Shown here: in pieces, positions 61,977 to 64,000 of the stretch
How the letters are laid out: each line of letters opens with the position of its first letter
How positions within the stretch are numbered: the first letter of the stretch is position 1
Origin: Sphingopyxis sp. JAI128
GTDB taxonomy: Bacteria; Pseudomonadota; Alphaproteobacteria; Sphingomonadales; Sphingomonadaceae
DNA: 64,000 bases
Direction: 5' to 3'
NCBI RefSeq assembly: GCF_014207235.1
Contig: NZ_JACHDA010000010.1
Coordinates: 1 to 64,000, forward strand
Notes under the pieces: generated by a model
Seen by the model: the letters and a program-made list of their open reading frames with translations, nothing else
Databases searched by the model: none
Told to the model about the DNA's origin: nothing
Made by a program: the position numbers and the translations under genes

Positions 61977-62708
61977 TCAGAAATGAAAGTCGGGCAGTTC
62001 CGCCAGTGCGATGCCCAGCGCCTCGGCCCATCCGTTGGCGACGCTTTCGAAATAGGGGTCGTGGCGTTCGAACCGCCGCTCTCGGACGGTAGTGAAATCG
62101 TCGCGTTCGTGAACCTTGAGATCAATCGGCAGGTCGACCCCGGCATTCGCACGGATCGTCGAATCGAACGACACGCAGAGCAGTTTCACCGCATCCTCGA
62201 ACGACATGGCGGGGTCATAGGATCGGACGATGATCGGGCGGCCATATTTCGTCTCGCCGATCTGGAAAAAGGGATTGTCCTCACCCGCCTCGATAAAATT
62301 GCCTTCGGGATAGATCAGGAACAGCCGCGGCTCGGCTCCTTTGATCTGCCCGCCGACGATCAGCGACGCGCGGAACAGCGATTCGGCCGCCGGGCCTTCG
62401 TCATTGTGCCGCATTACGATGCTGCGCAGCGTCTCGCCGACGATATTGGCGACCGCGAACATCGACGGCGCGGCTAGGATTGACGGATGACGTTCCTCGG
62501 GCGCCTTGGTGCGTTCGTCGAGCAGGCTGACCACCGCCTGCGTTGTTGCGAGATTGCCCGCGGACATCAGCGTGATCACCCGCTCGCCGGGCAAATGCCA
62601 GCTGCGCATCTTGCGGACCTGCGAGATGTCGTCGACACCGGCGTTGGTTCGGGTGTCCGACATGAACACCAGCCCCTTGTTCAACCGCATGCCAACGCAA
62701 TAAGTCAT
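61977..62708 (-). CDS. Anbu-type proteasome-like protease (peptidase T1)
   Basis: This encodes 243 residues from ATG 62708. The start MTYCVGMRLNKGLVFMSDTRTN matches Anbu, the bacterial ancestral beta-subunit related to HslV; Thr2 is the putative nucleophile after Met removal. Later YPEGNFIEAGEDNPF and KLLCVSFDSTIRAN are typical. The neighbours transglutaminase-like and alpha-E genes form the known Anbu cluster, possibly linked to a peptide-based metabolic module. Confidence 0.88.
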   Translation of the reverse strand: MTYCVGMRLNKGLVFMSDTRTNAGVDDISQVRKMRSWHLPGERVITLMSAGNLATTQAVVSLLDERTKAPEERHPSILAAPSMFAVANIVGETLRSIVMRHNDEGPAAESLFRASLIVGGQIKGAEPRLFLIYPEGNFIEAGEDNPFFQIGETKYGRPIIVRSYDPAMSFEDAVKLLCVSFDSTIRANAGVDLPIDLKVHERDDFTTVRERRFERHDPYFESVANGWAEALGIALAELPDFHF

Positions 62709-62755
62709 CTTATCCTGTTTTCCCCGCCCGGAAAATTCCGGTTGCTCGGGCCCGC

Positions 62756-63565
62756 TTATTGCTGGACCTGCAATTGGACAACCAGATTTTCTTGCGCTGC
62801 ACCATAGCGCATTCCGCGAACCGGCGCGGCGCCCTGATAATCGAGGCCGGTTGCAACGCGGATATAGCGCTGGTCGGGCGAGTGGCCGTTGCTGACGTCG
62901 AAACCGATCCAGCCGATATGGTCGAAATGCGCCTCGGCCCAACCGTGTGTGGCATCCTGATGGGTGCGATCGTTCATCATCAGATAGCCCGAGACATAGC
63001 GCGCCGGGTGGCCGAGGTGGCGCATCGCGGTAACGAAGATATGGGCATGGTCCTGGCACACCCCGCCGGCGCCGGCGAGCGCCTGTTCGGCGGTCGTTTC
63101 GGCATCGGTCACCCCGATCCGATAGGGCAGCTTGTCGATGATCAGCGCGGACAGCGCATGCGCGCGTTCGATATCGTTCGCGAAATCGCGCCCCAGTTCG
63201 GCGGTCAGCGAACGCACCCCGCGCCCCGCGCGCGTCAGCGGCGTCGGACGCAGAAAGGTCCATAACGGCATCGCTCCGCGATGCGGCCCGATCACCCCGT
63301 CCCAAGTGACCAGCTCGACCTCGCCGGTGCAGCGGATCACCAGTTCGCTCGTCCCGCTGTCGACGGATATCAGGTCGACGCCATTGCCCAGATGATCGGT
63401 ATAGTGAAGCTGCCGCGAACCGCCCTCGATCGCGACCGTCCAATCGTGGATCAGTTGCTGTCCCGGACGTTCCTTGGGCGTCAGCCTGACCTGTTGGAGC
63501 GCATAGCGGACCGGGCCGTCATATTGATAATGGGTGATATGTTCGACGCGCAATTTCATCGTCAT
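62756..63565 (-). CDS. Transglutaminase-like family protein
   Basis: This encodes 269 residues. An N-terminal beta domain (LRVEHITHYQYDGPV) precedes the transglutaminase core with Cys in GAGGVCQDHAHIF, His in HGWAEAHF and Asp in GFDVSNGH. Such proteins act as proteases or amidases on peptides. It lies downstream of the alpha-E gene (ATGA overlap) and upstream of Anbu. Confidence 0.88.
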   Translation of the reverse strand: MTMKLRVEHITHYQYDGPVRYALQQVRLTPKERPGQQLIHDWTVAIEGGSRQLHYTDHLGNGVDLISVDSGTSELVIRCTGEVELVTWDGVIGPHRGAMPLWTFLRPTPLTRAGRGVRSLTAELGRDFANDIERAHALSALIIDKLPYRIGVTDAETTAEQALAGAGGVCQDHAHIFVTAMRHLGHPARYVSGYLMMNDRTHQDATHGWAEAHFDHIGWIGFDVSNGHSPDQRYIRVATGLDYQGAAPVRGMRYGAAQENLVVQLQVQQ

Positions 63566-64000
63566 TCCACAAAGCGATAGTCGCGCTCGATTTGCCGCGC
63601 GAGCGCGGCGTTGGCGCGAAGAAAGTCGGTGATGAACTCGTGCAGCCCGCCGTCGAAGATCGACGCAATCGGGCGCGAGAGCCGTTCGTTGCAGATCGAC
63701 GCGGCCAACCGCACCGCCTCGGTCTCCTCCCCATAGGCGCGCGCCAGCCAATCGAGATTGTCGTTCATCTTGTCGCAGCAAAAGGCCAGGCTGCGCGGCA
63801 TCTGTTTGTAAAGGATCAGGAATTCTGCGATCTTGAGCGCGCTGATCTCGGTCCCGTAAAGCCAGTGATAGGCGCGGTGCGCCGACACCGACCGCAGGAT
63901 CGTCTCCCACTGCACATTGTCGATCGAAGTGCCGATATGCGCGACAGAGGGCAGCAGCAGATAATATTTGACGTCGAGGATGCGCGCCGTGTTGTCGGCG
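63562..64000 (-). CDS. Alpha-E domain protein (DUF403), partial at the right edge
   Basis: The C-terminal 145 residues are inside the window; the frame continues past 64000. ADNTARILDVKYYLLLPS, HRAYHWLYG and LAFCCDKMNDNLDWLARAYG are characteristic of alpha-E proteins, which partner ATP-grasp and transglutaminase-like proteins in the Anbu cluster. The start lies outside. Its stop overlaps the transglutaminase ATG. Confidence 0.9.
   Translation of the reverse strand, partial: ADNTARILDVKYYLLLPSVAHIGTSIDNVQWETILRSVSAHRAYHWLYGTEISALKIAEFLILYKQMPRSLAFCCDKMNDNLDWLARAYGEETEAVRLAASICNERLSRPIASIFDGGLHEFITDFLRANAALARQIERDYRFVE

Overview
The window looks like a chromosomal segment of a high-GC alphaproteobacterium of the family Sphingomonadaceae (Sphingopyxis- or Sphingomonas-like). 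The signs are GTTC-N7-GTTC LexA boxes, an imuA/imuB/dnaE2 cassette, Flp pilins with an ATAxEYGL core, MucR-type sequence, sphingomonad-style intergenic palindromic repeats and frequent ATGA stop/start overlaps. Genus is an inference from protein style; no rRNA is present.

Layout. (1) Positions 1-3800 are mobile-element wreckage: an IS transposase tail, a small membrane protein, a lipoprotein, a ribbon-helix-helix regulator, a serine recombinase remnant that runs into a 45-bp tRNA-Arg 3' fragment (3251-3295), and a truncated tyrosine integrase. (2) Positions 3900-9650 hold SOS/DNA-repair genes: imuA with an imuB that has lost its polymerase core and a dnaE2 cut after its N-terminal part, an aspartic protease, a CsbD-like protein, a DUF1810 protein, two divergent SRAP proteins sharing one LexA box, and alkB. 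(3) Positions 9795-35534 form a dense accessory block of defence-type genes: two RES NAD-degrading proteins, a TIR protein with an RsiV-like C-terminus, two AlbA_2 (Schlafen-like) proteins, a Cap4-like nuclease/STAND protein split by one in-frame TGA, an HNH-like gene also split by a TGA, a DUF4365-TPR protein, an AbiEi-type winged-helix/Fic fusion preceded by five direct repeats spaced exactly 24 bp apart, a NACHT-like ATPase with a C-terminal nuclease, a membrane alpha/beta hydrolase, an RxxxxN HEPN-like protein, a PD-(D/E)xK protein and a PLD-like protein. This block ends at an intact tRNA-Arg(CCT) (35871-35947) whose 3' end faces it. The tRNA fragment at 3251 lies in the same orientation, so 3.25-35.87 kb has the geometry of one or more elements integrated into this tRNA.

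(4) Positions 35983-64000 are housekeeping genes: DUF1178, grxC, comF, a SAM methyltransferase, mutT, two Flp pilins, an M48 protease, accA, xerD, aroK-aroB, a KefC-type antiporter, a NifU-like protein, cvpA, radA, a transaldolase/fructose-6-phosphate aldolase, a crotonase plus thiolase-like pair behind a LiuR-like palindrome, a LysR regulator divergent from a RidA/Old Yellow Enzyme operon, an ALDH7 dehydrogenase, acs, and the Anbu protease/transglutaminase/alpha-E cluster, which runs off the right edge.

The most unusual structure is the 24-bp phased repeat array in the promoter of the winged-helix/Fic gene, which suggests an autoregulated toxin-like AMP-transferase. Also notable are two neighbouring defence genes each broken by a single in-frame TGA within an otherwise open frame.
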